Of a stretch of DNA of 64,000 nt, positions 1 to 8,444 are shown piece by piece. Location: the NCBI GenBank assembly GCA_030065125.1, contig JASJDM010000014.1:23403-87402 (forward strand), given 5' to 3'. Both the position numbers and the translations under genes were made by a program. This DNA is from Lysobacterales bacterium (GTDB lineage: Bacteria > Pseudomonadota > Gammaproteobacteria > Xanthomonadales > SZUA-38). The notes under the pieces are model-generated. The model was not told the DNA's origin and did not search any database. It worked only from the letters and a program-made list of their open reading frames with translations. Positions within the stretch are counted from its first letter, which is position 1. Each line of letters opens with the position of its first letter.

Positions 1-14
1 GGTTTGTAGTCCTG

Positions 15-1109
15 TCAGTTCTCGCTGGGAAAGACGTAGAGATAGTCGTAGTGGATCAGCGGCTTCTGGCGCTGCTGGCCGATCAGGCGATTGGCCACCA
101 GGGACGAATATTCCGCCCGGCCGTAGCCCACCACGTTGCCACCAGGGCCCAGCACCCGGATGACGTCGCCGCGCTTGAAATCACCTTCCACCTTTTCGAT
201 GCCCACGGGCAGCAGGCTGGCCAGGCGATCGGGCGAACGCAGCACCTGTTCGGCGCCCTCGTTGATAATCACCTCGGCCTCCTGATTGGGCGCCGCGGCG
301 ACCCAGCGCTTGGCCTGGCTGGGCCTGCTGTGGGCGGCAAAGCGGGTTCCCACCGACTCGCCGTCGGCAACCCGGCGCAGCACATCAGGCGATCGGCCGT
401 TGACAATCCAGACTTCGGTGCCCAGCTGGGACAGCCGGGTGGCATTGCGCACTTTGGTGTGAATGCCGCCCCGTCCGAATTCCGACCGGGGGTTGGGACT
501 GGCGCGCAGGGTATGGTTGTCCCACTCGCCGATGACCCGGCTTGCCGGGTCCTCGGGCGGGCCGTCGTATACGCCATCCACGTCGCTGAGGATAACCAGC
601 TTTTCCGCCCCCAGCATGCCGGCTACCAGCGCAGCCAGTTCGTCGTTGTCGGTGAACATGAGTTCAGTCACCGACACCACGTCGTTTTCGTTGATGATGG
701 GCACCACCTGCTGCTGCAGTGCCGCCACCAGGCAACTGCGCATGTTCAGGTAGTGACGCCGGGTGGAAAAATCCTGACGTGTGGCCAGGATCTGGGCCAC
801 CTGGTATCCGCGGCTCCCAAACAACTCACCGAAGGTCCGCATCAGCTGGGTCTGGCCAACGGCAGCATAGAGCTGGCGCCGAATGACGTCGTCCCGCAGA
901 GAGGTGATGCCGTCTCCGAGAACACCATGGCCCGCCGCCACCGCACCCGATGACACCACAACCAGTGGATGTTCGGACTGCTGCAGCGCCACGGCCTGTT
1001 CAACCAGGTCATCCAGGGAATCCCGGTCCAGTTCACCACACTCAGACCGGGTCAGGGCGCTGCCAATCTTGATGATCCAGGGGGCATTCACGGTTGCTGG
1101 TGGCCGCAC
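15..1109 (-). CDS. proB: Glutamate 5-kinase (proline biosynthesis)
   Basis: Phosphorylates L-glutamate with ATP, the committed step of proline synthesis in the cytoplasm. The 364 residues match the usual length (about 367) of the two-domain form: an amino-acid kinase domain (WIIKIGS at 11-17, SSGAVAAG at 53-60, NENDVVS at 140-146, GGIHTKV at 214-220) and a C-terminal PUA domain from about residue 280. The start is GTG at 1109; a second GTG at codon 7 would also leave the kinase intact. It is transcribed alone, divergently from greB, and proA is not in the window. Feedback inhibition by proline is known for the family but cannot be read from sequence. Confidence 0.96.
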   Translation of the reverse strand: MRPPATVNAPWIIKIGSALTRSECGELDRDSLDDLVEQAVALQQSEHPLVVVSSGAVAAGHGVLGDGITSLRDDVIRRQLYAAVGQTQLMRTFGELFGSRGYQVAQILATRQDFSTRRHYLNMRSCLVAALQQQVVPIINENDVVSVTELMFTDNDELAALVAGMLGAEKLVILSDVDGVYDGPPEDPASRVIGEWDNHTLRASPNPRSEFGRGGIHTKVRNATRLSQLGTEVWIVNGRSPDVLRRVADGESVGTRFAAHSRPSQAKRWVAAAPNQEAEVIINEGAEQVLRSPDRLASLLPVGIEKVEGDFKRGDVIRVLGPGGNVVGYGRAEYSSLVANRLIGQQRQKPLIHYDYLYVFPSEN

Positions 1110-1222
1110 AAGCGTGCGGGCGATTCTGACGCCAATTAATGGATAATACGGTTCCTACGGGAAAGCGCAGTTTAACCGCGCTGCCAGGGCATTGAAATGA
1201 CGCAATAAAATGACCCAGTGAA

Positions 1223-1696
1223 ATGACCAGATCGGCACCTTACATCACCCCGGAGGGGTATCAGAACCTGAAGCAGGAGTTGGATTACCTGTGGCGCGAA
1301 TTGCGGCCCGAGGTGACCCGGGCGGTGACCGCTGCCGCGGCCGAAGGGGACCGGTCGGAGAATGCGGAATACATCTACCGCAAGAAGCAGCTGCGGGAGA
1401 TCGACCGCCGGGTTCGCTACCTGGGCAAGCGCCTGGACGTGCTGAAGGTCGTGCGGGAAAAACCCCGGGACCAGGACGCCGTGTTTTTCGGGGCCCGGGT
1501 GACCCTGGAGGACGCGGTGGGCGACACCCGTCGCTATCGCATTGTGGGGTCTGACGAGAGCAACCCCGCCCAGGGCAGCATCAGCGTGGATTCACCTCTG
1601 GCCCGGGCCCTGCTGAAGAAACGCGTCGATGATGAGGTCATGGTGGAACTGCCCAGGGGCCAGACCTGTTACGTGATCGTGGATGTCCAGTACTGA
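1223..1696 (+). CDS. greB: Transcription elongation factor GreB
   Basis: Rescues backtracked RNA polymerase by stimulating cleavage of the nascent RNA in the active site. At 157 residues it has the normal GreB length: an N-terminal coiled-coil hairpin (about 1-78) and a C-terminal FKBP-like domain. The hairpin tip carries GDRSENAEY (42-50), with the acidic residues D43 and E46 that place Mg2+ in the polymerase channel. The basic stretch [11 protein letters not shown] just after the tip and the C-terminal half favour GreB over GreA. An ATG at 1210 is out of frame, so 1223 is chosen. The 3' end overlaps the next gene by 14 bases, which suggests co-transcription. Confidence 0.93.
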   Translation: MTRSAPYITPEGYQNLKQELDYLWRELRPEVTRAVTAAAAEGDRSENAEYIYRKKQLREIDRRVRYLGKRLDVLKVVREKPRDQDAVFFGARVTLEDAVGDTRRYRIVGSDESNPAQGSISVDSPLARALLKKRVDDEVMVELPRGQTCYVIVDVQY

Positions 1697-2567
1697 CCGG
1701 CCCGGGCTGAACGTGATTGGTGCCGGACGTGTGGCCCGGCTGCTGGCCCGGTGCTGGCATGAGGCGGAGGTATTCGAGGTTCGCGCCCTGGTGACGCGGC
1801 GCCCCGAGTCAGCCCGCGCCGCAGGCAGATTCATCGGATCGGGCCGGCCCGCCACGTCACTGGATTCCCTGGGACCCGCAGAATTCTGGATGATTGGCAC
1901 CCCCGACGACAGCGTCATCAGCGCCGCGGACGCGCTCCGAGCCTGCGGCCAGGTTCGATCGGGGGACACGGTGTTTCATCTCAGCGGCGCCCTGGCGGCC
2001 GACGTGCTGGGCCAATGGGACGGTGCGAACAGAGCCAGCCTGCACCTGCTGAAAACCGTGCCCGACGCGGCCGTTGCCTATGCCAGCTTCGGGACTCCCT
2101 GTATTACCCTGGAGGGGGATCCCCCGGCGGTAGAGTCCCTGGTCCCGGCCTGCCGGGCCCTGCAGGCGCAGATCCTGACGCTGGATGCCGACGCCAAGGC
2201 GGTCTACCAGACGGCCAACGTCATGCTCTGCAACTATCTGGTTACCCTGACGGGCATGGGGGTCGATCTCTACCGGCGAGCCGGCATCAACTCGCGGAAG
2301 GCGCTGCAGATCCTCGGTCCCCTGATGCAAGAGACCTTGAACAACACCCTGGATGCCGGGCCTGTTGGCGCGCTGACCGGACCCATCAGTCGGGGTGATG
2401 CCGGGGTGGTCCGCCAGCAGCTGGAACTGCTGCCGCCGGAGGCCCGTGACGTCTATCGCTCACTGGGCCGTGAGACGGTGAAGCTGGCTGCAGCTGCGGG
2501 CCTGCTGCAGGATTCTGACGTTGATGCGCTGGACCGGGTGCTTGCTGATGTCAGTCGCTGTCGTTGA
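1683..2567 (+). CDS. DUF2520 Rossmann-like (dehydrogenase-type) protein
   Basis: 294-residue cytoplasmic protein with an N-terminal dinucleotide-binding fold. [11 protein letters not shown] (11-21) is the glycine-rich loop, followed by a half resembling F420/ketopantoate reductase-type enzymes and an all-helical C-terminal half. The pattern fits the Rossmann-like plus DUF2520 family, members of which are annotated only as putative NAD(P)-binding oxidoreductases. No substrate can be assigned. The ATG overlaps the end of greB by 14 bases, so the two are probably translated from one transcript. The 3' end overlaps the convergent NTF2-like gene by 17 bases. Confidence 0.8.
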   Translation: MSSTDRPGLNVIGAGRVARLLARCWHEAEVFEVRALVTRRPESARAAGRFIGSGRPATSLDSLGPAEFWMIGTPDDSVISAADALRACGQVRSGDTVFHLSGALAADVLGQWDGANRASLHLLKTVPDAAVAYASFGTPCITLEGDPPAVESLVPACRALQAQILTLDADAKAVYQTANVMLCNYLVTLTGMGVDLYRRAGINSRKALQILGPLMQETLNNTLDAGPVGALTGPISRGDAGVVRQQLELLPPEARDVYRSLGRETVKLAAAAGLLQDSDVDALDRVLADVSRCR

Positions 2568-2985
2568 GGTACCAGATGCGCAGGATTTTGCCGTTTCGGA
2601 TCTGGTAACTGGCGAGGGCAGTCTGGGACTTTTCAGAGTCGCCCGATGACCAGTAGGCTCGCTCCCGCGTGCTGGCCAGGCAGCCGTCACTGATCACATG
2701 CTCCAGCGTAGATCGGGCTCCGGGTGTCGACAGGAAGTATTGCTCCAGCCACGAGCGCAGTTGTTCAGGCCCGGAAATCTCCACGGCTGCCTGGTCCCCG
2801 GTCAGGAAGATCCACTGGAACTCGTCGTGGATCAGGGACATGATCCCATCCACGGAGTGCGCGTTGAAGGCGTCGAAGTACGATTCAAGCACGGCCCCGG
2901 GCTGACAATCCCCGACGCCGGTCGCCGCGGGTAACGGGGCCGGTACTGAAATCAGCAGCAGGGTGGTCAATTGGGCAAGCTTCAT
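2551..2985 (-). CDS. Secreted NTF2/SnoaL-like protein
   Basis: 144 residues with a signal peptide (hydrophobic LAQLTTLLLISVPAPLPA, likely cleaved after AAA-type residues near 22), then a single NTF2-like fold: YFDAFNAHSVDGIMSLIHDEF and a closing strand [14 protein letters not shown] are typical of SnoaL-type cone-shaped domains. Such domains either bind small ligands or act as isomerases. The remaining polar residues do not identify a reaction, so the function is unknown. Two cysteines (CQPG and DGCLAS) could form a periplasmic disulfide. It is monocistronic and divergent from the EF-hand gene across about 110 bases. Confidence 0.7.
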   Translation of the reverse strand: MKLAQLTTLLLISVPAPLPAATGVGDCQPGAVLESYFDAFNAHSVDGIMSLIHDEFQWIFLTGDQAAVEISGPEQLRSWLEQYFLSTPGARSTLEHVISDGCLASTRERAYWSSGDSEKSQTALASYQIRNGKILRIWYLNDSD

Positions 2986-3099
2986 GGCCAGCCTCGGCAG
3001 TACGAATTGCGCCAGTATACAGGTGTGGCATCCACCAGCATTTCGTCATATAGTTCGCCACGCATCTGGGCCGAAGGACGGCCCGGTCAAGGGAGTCTG

Positions 3100-3339
3100 A
3101 TGAAACCGCTGTCACCGGAAAAAATTGAGAAAGTCCGCCGCGAGTTTGAGTACTTTGACGAAGACGGCAGCGGCAAGCTTGAGCTGGAAGAGTTCCGCAA
3201 ACTGTTCAAGGTACTGGCGCCGGAGTCCAAGCGCGCCGAGGCGGACGCCGGATTTGCCGCCATCGATGAAGACGACAGCGGCGAAATCGATTTCGACGAA
3301 TTCCTGGAGTGGTGGGAGAGCAACTGGTTCGTGTTCTGA
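3100..3339 (+). CDS. Small EF-hand calcium-binding protein
   Basis: 79 residues made almost entirely of one EF-hand pair. Loop 1 is D20-E-D-G-S-G-K-L-E-L-E-E31 and loop 2 is D56-E-D-D-S-G-E-I-D-F-D-E67; both have every ligand position filled (D/D/S/x/x/E), so both should bind Ca2+. There is no signal peptide, so it should be cytoplasmic, probably a Ca2+ sensor or buffer like bacterial calmodulin-like proteins. The start is ATG 3100, chosen for GGGAG at 3091-3095. An upstream in-frame ATG would run into the promoter region of the divergent gene. The next gene follows after 3 bases, so they likely share a transcript. Confidence 0.85.
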   Translation: MKPLSPEKIEKVRREFEYFDEDGSGKLELEEFRKLFKVLAPESKRAEADAGFAAIDEDDSGEIDFDEFLEWWESNWFVF

Positions 3340-3342
3340 ACC

Positions 3343-3864
3343 GTGCTGTATTTCGCCTACGGCTCCAACCTCTGTCCACACCGTCTGTCAAACCGTATCG
3401 GCCCAGTAGCCGAGGTCGGCACGGGCGTTGCCCCGGGATTTCATCTCACCTTTTCCAAATACGGTATGGACGGCAGCGGCAAATGCCACCTGGTCCGCAG
3501 TGACCGCAGCGCCTACGGCGCGGTGTTTGAGCTAAGCCCCGACCAGTTCCGGGCGCTGGACCGGATTGAAGGTCCGGGGTACCGGCGTCGCCCGATTCGG
3601 GTCGGCACGCCGGGAGGAGATCTGAGCTGCGTGACCTACCTGGCCCGCAGGCACTGGATTCAGTACGATCTGCGTCCCGCCGACTGGTATCGTGACATGG
3701 TGCTTGTCGGTGCCTACTTCATCGGGGCACCTCAAAGCTACATAAGGCGCATTCGATCCTGGCCATGCCGACGGGAACTGAAGAGAAACAGCTGGGACGC
3801 CATCAGGTGGGATATACAATATCCATTTTATTCAATGGATTATGACGATTGGGTGCCATTTTAG
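3343..3864 (+). CDS. Gamma-glutamylcyclotransferase-fold protein
   Basis: 173 residues of the GGCT/AIG2 fold, which converts gamma-glutamyl amines or dipeptides to 5-oxoproline. The N-terminal signature YGSN (6-9) forms the substrate cavity, and E76 in RIEGPGY is in the place of the catalytic glutamate. The start is GTG at 3343, three bases after the EF-hand stop. The C-terminal 40 residues (rich in W, R and Y) extend beyond the core. A second GGCT-fold gene of the ChaC type lies at 27246. Its substrate is not known, but it may feed the oxoproline pool that the HyuAB-type enzyme at 50-54 kb could open (inference). Confidence 0.83.
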   Translation: MLYFAYGSNLCPHRLSNRIGPVAEVGTGVAPGFHLTFSKYGMDGSGKCHLVRSDRSAYGAVFELSPDQFRALDRIEGPGYRRRPIRVGTPGGDLSCVTYLARRHWIQYDLRPADWYRDMVLVGAYFIGAPQSYIRRIRSWPCRRELKRNSWDAIRWDIQYPFYSMDYDDWVPF

Positions 3865-3889
3865 ATTAACTATGGGATAATGCGGTCCC

Positions 3890-4546
3890 GTGGAATGGTT
3901 CAAAACACAGCAATGGCACAATCGGCTGGCGGCAATCCGGTTGGGACTTTCGGCCGGGACCGTTGCCTTCCTCTCCATGCTGGTCATCGCCGGCTGCGCA
4001 TCCCGGCCGCCGGCCACCACCGACAACATCTGCCGGATCTTCGAAGACAAGCCGAAGTGGTACAAGGCGGCCCGTAAATCCGCAGATCGCTGGGGCACGC
4101 CCATCCACGTGCAGATGGCCATCATCCGCCAGGAATCCAATTTTGACGCTGACGCCAAACCACCTCGCGGCAAGGCGCTGGGGTTTATACCCTGGAAACG
4201 AAAGTCGTCCGCCTACGGTTATGCCCAGGCCAAGGACGGCACCTGGGACTGGTACCGGGACAAGACGGGCAATCGCCGGGCTGACCGGGACGACTTCAAG
4301 GACGCCATCGACTTTGTCGGGTGGTACACCGATGAATCCCGCCGCCGGCTGGGGATTTCCAAGTGGGATCCTTACAGCCAGTACCTGGCCTACCACGAAG
4401 GCCACGGCGGCTTTGAGCGCAAAACCTACTCAGGGAAAAGCTGGCTGCTGGGGGTGGCACGCAAGGTGGATTACACCGCCAAGGAGTGGGGTGCCCAGCT
4501 GCGGCGCTGTGAAGACGACCTGGATTCAGGCTTCTGGATTTTCTGA
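3890..4546 (+). CDS. Lipoprotein lytic transglycosylase (SLT domain)
   Basis: Cleaves the MurNAc-GlcNAc bond of peptidoglycan to give 1,6-anhydro ends. The 218-residue protein has a long lipoprotein signal ending in the lipobox VIAGC, with C36 as the lipidated residue. The SLT domain shows catalytic Glu in IIRQESNFD, then SAYGYAQAKDGTW (GxxQ motif) and YLAYHEGHGG in place of the AYNxG motif. The start is GTG 3890, only 25 bases after the previous gene. The ATG at 3895 is out of frame. It is likely outer-membrane anchored. The 3' end overlaps the convergent glycosyltransferase by 21 bases. Confidence 0.87.
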   Translation: MEWFKTQQWHNRLAAIRLGLSAGTVAFLSMLVIAGCASRPPATTDNICRIFEDKPKWYKAARKSADRWGTPIHVQMAIIRQESNFDADAKPPRGKALGFIPWKRKSSAYGYAQAKDGTWDWYRDKTGNRRADRDDFKDAIDFVGWYTDESRRRLGISKWDPYSQYLAYHEGHGGFERKTYSGKSWLLGVARKVDYTAKEWGAQLRRCEDDLDSGFWIF

Positions 4547-5515
4547 TTCCCTGCCCGGGTGACGCACCGATCTTGGGCTGATCCAACTGCGATGCCGAAT
4601 AACCTGCCCGTAGTAGCGGGCGAGCCGGTACCCAATGTCCGCCGCGATTCGCAGCCTCCCGGACGGCAGCAGCCACGCCACCGCAGCGGTCAGGGCCCGG
4701 GGCAGAAAACGCGAGACAAACAGCAGGCCGTGAAACGCCCCGGCCGCTGCGAATCCCAGGTTTCGGTGGGCGTACAGGTGCTTGGAAATCACCACCTCGG
4801 TTTTGGTCAGCGCGGTGACCTCCGGACTGCTGCGGGATGAGCCGCCGTGGCGGTGGGTAATGGTCAGCCCGGGCCAATAGCGCACCGGCAGTGCGGCGCG
4901 GCGAGCCCGGCGGCACAGGTCAACGTCCTCGGAATACATCCAGAAATCATCACTCCAACCGCCCAGGTGCTGGAAATCGCGGCGCGAAATCATCAGTGCG
5001 GACCCTGAGACCCAGTCGACCTCGCGCACGCCGTCATCCGGCCTGCGGGCGTCGGGATAGCGAGCTGGGAACAGCAGCCGCAGCACTGCCCGTACCGGTC
5101 CCAGAAGGTTCCACGCTGTGGGAAACGCGTCGAACACCCGGGTTGGGCGGCCGTCCTGGTCGACCTGTCGCAGAGTCCAGATGCCGGGCTGGTCGCCGCA
5201 CTCCTGCCAGAAGCGGCCCAGCACCTGGTCGGGGTCGGTACAGTCCGGATTGAGAAACAGCAGTTGCTCTCCAGTGGCGGCGTCAGCCCCCCGGTTGCAG
5301 CCGTTGGCAAAGCCGAAGTTGCCGGCGTTGCGAATCCATTGAACGTCGGGAAACCTACTGGCGAATCGGTCCAGCCGACCGTCGGCGGAATCATTGTCCA
5401 CCACGATGACCTCCGTCTCCGGCTGACCGGTTGCGTGCAGGTAAGCCAGTGATTCCAGACAGCGCTCCAGGTCGTCCCAGCAGCGGTAGTTCACCAGCAC
5501 AATGGACAGGTCCAC
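4526..5515 (-). CDS. Family 2 glycosyltransferase (rhamnosyltransferase-like)
   Basis: 329 residues of the GT-A fold. It opens with MDLSIVLVNYRCWDDLERCL, has VVDNDSADG near residue 40, and FLNPDC in the place of the metal-binding DxD motif, then GSALMISRRDF and WMYSEDVDLCRRAR (the acceptor-side ED motif). This architecture is that of WbbL/RfbF-type rhamnosyltransferases and other O-antigen or exopolysaccharide transferases acting at the inner face of the membrane. The last 80 residues are hydrophobic/basic and may be membrane-associated. The start is GTG at 5515. It lies 5 bases downstream of the phosphatase gene, so it may be its distal co-transcribed gene. No other polysaccharide gene is nearby. 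Confidence 0.88.
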   Translation of the reverse strand: MDLSIVLVNYRCWDDLERCLESLAYLHATGQPETEVIVVDNDSADGRLDRFASRFPDVQWIRNAGNFGFANGCNRGADAATGEQLLFLNPDCTDPDQVLGRFWQECGDQPGIWTLRQVDQDGRPTRVFDAFPTAWNLLGPVRAVLRLLFPARYPDARRPDDGVREVDWVSGSALMISRRDFQHLGGWSDDFWMYSEDVDLCRRARRAALPVRYWPGLTITHRHGGSSRSSPEVTALTKTEVVISKHLYAHRNLGFAAAGAFHGLLFVSRFLPRALTAAVAWLLPSGRLRIAADIGYRLARYYGQVIRHRSWISPRSVRHPGRESENPEA

Positions 5516-5520
5516 AGTGC

Positions 5521-7533
5521 TCAGCGGCGTTTCACGATGATCCCGGTCTGGTCGTCATCGGGCATGCTGCCGGCCAGGAACCGTTCCAGCTCGTCACGGA
5601 TGGTGAACAGGATCTTTTCCGCCGAATCCTTCCGATGGGCGCGAATCAGGGCTTCCACCCGGGTCTGGCCAAAACGTTCTCCATCGAATGCTTTGGCTTC
5701 CAGCACACCGTCAGACAGGACCGCCAGGATATCCCCGGAATGCAGGCGCACGATACGCGTTTCCTTGGCTTCCGAGGTGGGCATGATTCCCATAGGGGGT
5801 GCATCGGCTCCCAGCACGTCGAACTCATCCTTGGCGCCCCGGTACAGCAGGATCGGTGCCTGGCCGGCACTGAGCATGTGCAGGGTGTCCGTTTCCACGT
5901 ACAGGTTGCCCATCCAGGCGGTGACGAAGCGGCCGCCGTGGGCGTCCAGGGTCAGCTGGTCGTTGAGCTGGGCTGCAATCTCGTTGACGGGACGTCCCAG
6001 CCGGGCGCCCATGCGAAACATGGCCCGGACCTGGGATGCGGTCAGGGCAGGGCCCATGCCGTGGCCGGTCACGTCGGCCAGCACAAAATAAACTTCTTCC
6101 GGTTTGGCTTCATCAATACGAATCTGGCCGTCGCGGCGGATACCCAGCACGTCGAAGGTGTCACCGCCGGTCTCTTCAGCCGGCAGGCTGCCTGCGGCAA
6201 TCTCAAAGTGATCGCTGGCAGGAAAGCTCCGTGGAAAGGTCTTCTGCTGGATCTGCCGGGCCAGCTGCAGGTCGTCTTCCAGTTTCAGCAGATTGGCCAG
6301 CCCATCGCGCATGCGGGAGTGGGCCTGGGCCAGGTGATTCACCTCCTCCAGGGTGGATTCGATGGGCTGGTGCTGTTCCAGGTCTCCCTGGCTGATCCTG
6401 ATGCTCTGGTTGGCCAGGCTGCGAATTGGACGGCTGTAGCGCCGGGCCATGGAAATGGCCCGGTACACTGCAAATCCGGAAACCAGCAGGATGATGCTGA
6501 CCATCAGGATGCGGATCTGCCGGATGTTTCCCAGCAGCTCGCTTTCCGGCACCAGCACCCCGGCGAAAAGCTCACGGGAACTGCTGACCGGGATCCACTT
6601 GCCCTGGCCCCACCAGGCCCGACCGTCGGATGTGAACCGCACCGGCTCCAGCGCGACTGTGCCCGTCCTGGATGTCTGGAAGGCTGCCGACGCATCGTTA
6701 GCCAGGCCAAAACCCAGCTCCGTGGGGTGCTTGAGGTAGGCGCGTTCCCGCTCGGCCTGCACCGCGAAGGCGGGCAGATTGGGCAGACCCACAATCTGGC
6801 CGACGCCGTCCGTCACCAGCACCAGTCCGCTGTAGCCCACGTCGAAGTGCATGGTGAAATCGGAGATGTCTTCCAGCAGCACGTCCAGGGCCACGACCCA
6901 GCTGCGTCCATCCGGACCCGTCACCCGACTGGCGGCGGTGATGCCCGGCAGTTCCGAGGAAAAAAAACGGTAGGCGTTAGACCAGAATAACTCGGCGTCA
7001 GGGGTTTCCAGTGCACCCTGGTACCAGGGGCGTTCCGCCGGGTTGAGCTGGTAATCCAGCTGGGTCCAGCCCAGCTCGGCGCGGTCCGGGAACATGGCCC
7101 GGGTGGGAATTGCGCCGGCGCCGTCCAGCAGGATCATGCGCCAGTCGTCTTCCAGCCGGTTGATCTGCAGCACCCGCAGGTCCGGATCCACCACCAGCAC
7201 GCCGTACAGCTGGGAATGGGCCTTCATCAGCGGCAACAGCAGTTCGGGGCCGCCGCTGCCCTCGGTAGGGTCGAGCTGATCGCTGCCGACCCAGCCCTCG
7301 ATGATCCGCAGGGAACTCTCCACGGGTTCGATGAAATGGCGGACCTCCGCCTCGGTGCGGCTGATGGTCTGTCCGATCAGCACCCGGGACAGGTTGCCAA
7401 TGATGTGTTCCGCACCCAGGAACGTAGCGGTCAGCAGGACCAGTCCAAACACCGTCACCAGGAACAGCATGTTGTTCAACAGGCTGCGCCGGATCGTGGT
7501 TTCCTTCCGCTTTTGGATCAGAGGTGCGTTCAC
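5521..7533 (-). CDS. Membrane receptor with SpoIIE/PP2C phosphatase output
   Basis: 670 residues: TM1 (about 19-41), a periplasmic sensor of about 300 residues (Cache-like), TM2 (about 343-363), a HAMP linker, a short coiled segment (LARQIQQKTFP is the standard entry to RsbU-type domains), then a SpoIIE phosphatase. The metal-binding acids are present in ADVTGHGMG and DDDQTGI. Such proteins dephosphorylate Ser/Thr-phosphorylated anti-anti-sigma (STAS) proteins in partner-switching pathways. No STAS or anti-sigma kinase gene is in this window, so the target is elsewhere. The start is GTG 7533, four bases after the upstream gene, which argues for a two-gene operon. Confidence 0.9.
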   Translation of the reverse strand: MNAPLIQKRKETTIRRSLLNNMLFLVTVFGLVLLTATFLGAEHIIGNLSRVLIGQTISRTEAEVRHFIEPVESSLRIIEGWVGSDQLDPTEGSGGPELLLPLMKAHSQLYGVLVVDPDLRVLQINRLEDDWRMILLDGAGAIPTRAMFPDRAELGWTQLDYQLNPAERPWYQGALETPDAELFWSNAYRFFSSELPGITAASRVTGPDGRSWVVALDVLLEDISDFTMHFDVGYSGLVLVTDGVGQIVGLPNLPAFAVQAERERAYLKHPTELGFGLANDASAAFQTSRTGTVALEPVRFTSDGRAWWGQGKWIPVSSSRELFAGVLVPESELLGNIRQIRILMVSIILLVSGFAVYRAISMARRYSRPIRSLANQSIRISQGDLEQHQPIESTLEEVNHLAQAHSRMRDGLANLLKLEDDLQLARQIQQKTFPRSFPASDHFEIAAGSLPAEETGGDTFDVLGIRRDGQIRIDEAKPEEVYFVLADVTGHGMGPALTASQVRAMFRMGARLGRPVNEIAAQLNDQLTLDAHGGRFVTAWMGNLYVETDTLHMLSAGQAPILLYRGAKDEFDVLGADAPPMGIMPTSEAKETRIVRLHSGDILAVLSDGVLEAKAFDGERFGQTRVEALIRAHRKDSAEKILFTIRDELERFLAGSMPDDDQTGIIVKRR

Positions 7534-7537
7534 TGGC

Positions 7538-8383
7538 TCAGTCGATGCTGATTTCTATTTCATCGATACCCACGTATTGCTGAATCGCCTGCATGGCGCC
7601 GGCAATACGAGGTTCCAGTTCACGGCTGAACAGCGCGTCCCGATCCACGCCCTCGGTCCAGCCATAAATGCTGTGGCGCAGGTAATCGTCGGTACGCACG
7701 CTGTTCTGAATATCAAAAATAATCTTCTCGAACTCACTGAATGTAGGGGTAACTCCCAGGGCCACAAACAGCTCTCCCATGGACGTCAGCATGGGCGCCG
7801 CCGTTTCCGGCAGGTCGAAATCCTTGGGCTTGAACTGAAGGTGGGTGTTGGACGAATCGGCCCACAGGCGGTAGCACACGTTCTGCAGCGAGTGATACAG
7901 GGGCTCCTCGGAAACCAGGATGAGCAGGAAGTTCTTCGGGTTTGCGGTGAGCGTTGCCAGGGTGTAGCTCCACTCGTGGGTACGGACAAACTCATTCAGG
8001 CGGATGTGGTGCCTAAAGTCGGCGGCCTGAAGCTGGTCCACAATCAGGATGGTCTTTTCCGCCTCGCTGAAGGCACAGGCCTCGCTGACCGAACGGTCGA
8101 ACTGCGATATCGGAATCTCGGATTCGTCGTCGTCGGCTTTGACCGGCCGGACCACGGGCTCCGCCGCACCCGCGTCGGAGAAATCATGGGACAGGACGTG
8201 ATCGTACTGCAGGGCATGGGCCAGGGCGTTGGCCAGGGCAGTCTGGCGCCGGGCAGAACGGCCTTCGATGTTCAGACAGCGCAGGCCGCTGGTGGGCTGC
8301 TGGAAAAAGCAGCGCAGCTGGTATTCGTAGTCATCGTTTGACTCGAATCCGTATTCCGCCATGCGGCGACGAAGGCTGGCCAT
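7538..8383 (-). CDS. Degenerate P-loop-like protein, function unknown
   Basis: 281 residues, no signal or membrane segment. Two stretches look like a decayed AAA/NTPase core: NIEGRSARRQTALANALAHAL occupies the Walker A position but lacks the GK[ST] lysine, and KTILIVDQLQAAD resembles Walker B. SEEPLYHSLQNVCYRLW fits a later strand/sensor region. It may bind but probably does not hydrolyse nucleotide. It is translated just upstream of the SpoIIE receptor (four-base gap), so the two probably act together, perhaps as a regulator of the phosphatase; this is inference. Not recognised as a named family. Confidence 0.6.
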   Translation of the reverse strand: MASLRRRMAEYGFESNDDYEYQLRCFFQQPTSGLRCLNIEGRSARRQTALANALAHALQYDHVLSHDFSDAGAAEPVVRPVKADDDESEIPISQFDRSVSEACAFSEAEKTILIVDQLQAADFRHHIRLNEFVRTHEWSYTLATLTANPKNFLLILVSEEPLYHSLQNVCYRLWADSSNTHLQFKPKDFDLPETAAPMLTSMGELFVALGVTPTFSEFEKIIFDIQNSVRTDDYLRHSIYGWTEGVDRDALFSRELEPRIAGAMQAIQQYVGIDEIEISID

Positions 8384-8444
8384 AAACCCTTTGCGATGAT
8401 CCTGTGTATGCCGGCGGTACGGGCCCGGACCGTACCGCCACCGA

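Noticed and set aside
5431..6990. Open frame of about 519 codons opposite the SpoIIE receptor
   Set aside because: Shadow of the receptor; composition is low-complexity (H, Q, G rich) and there is no ribosome-binding site or domain.
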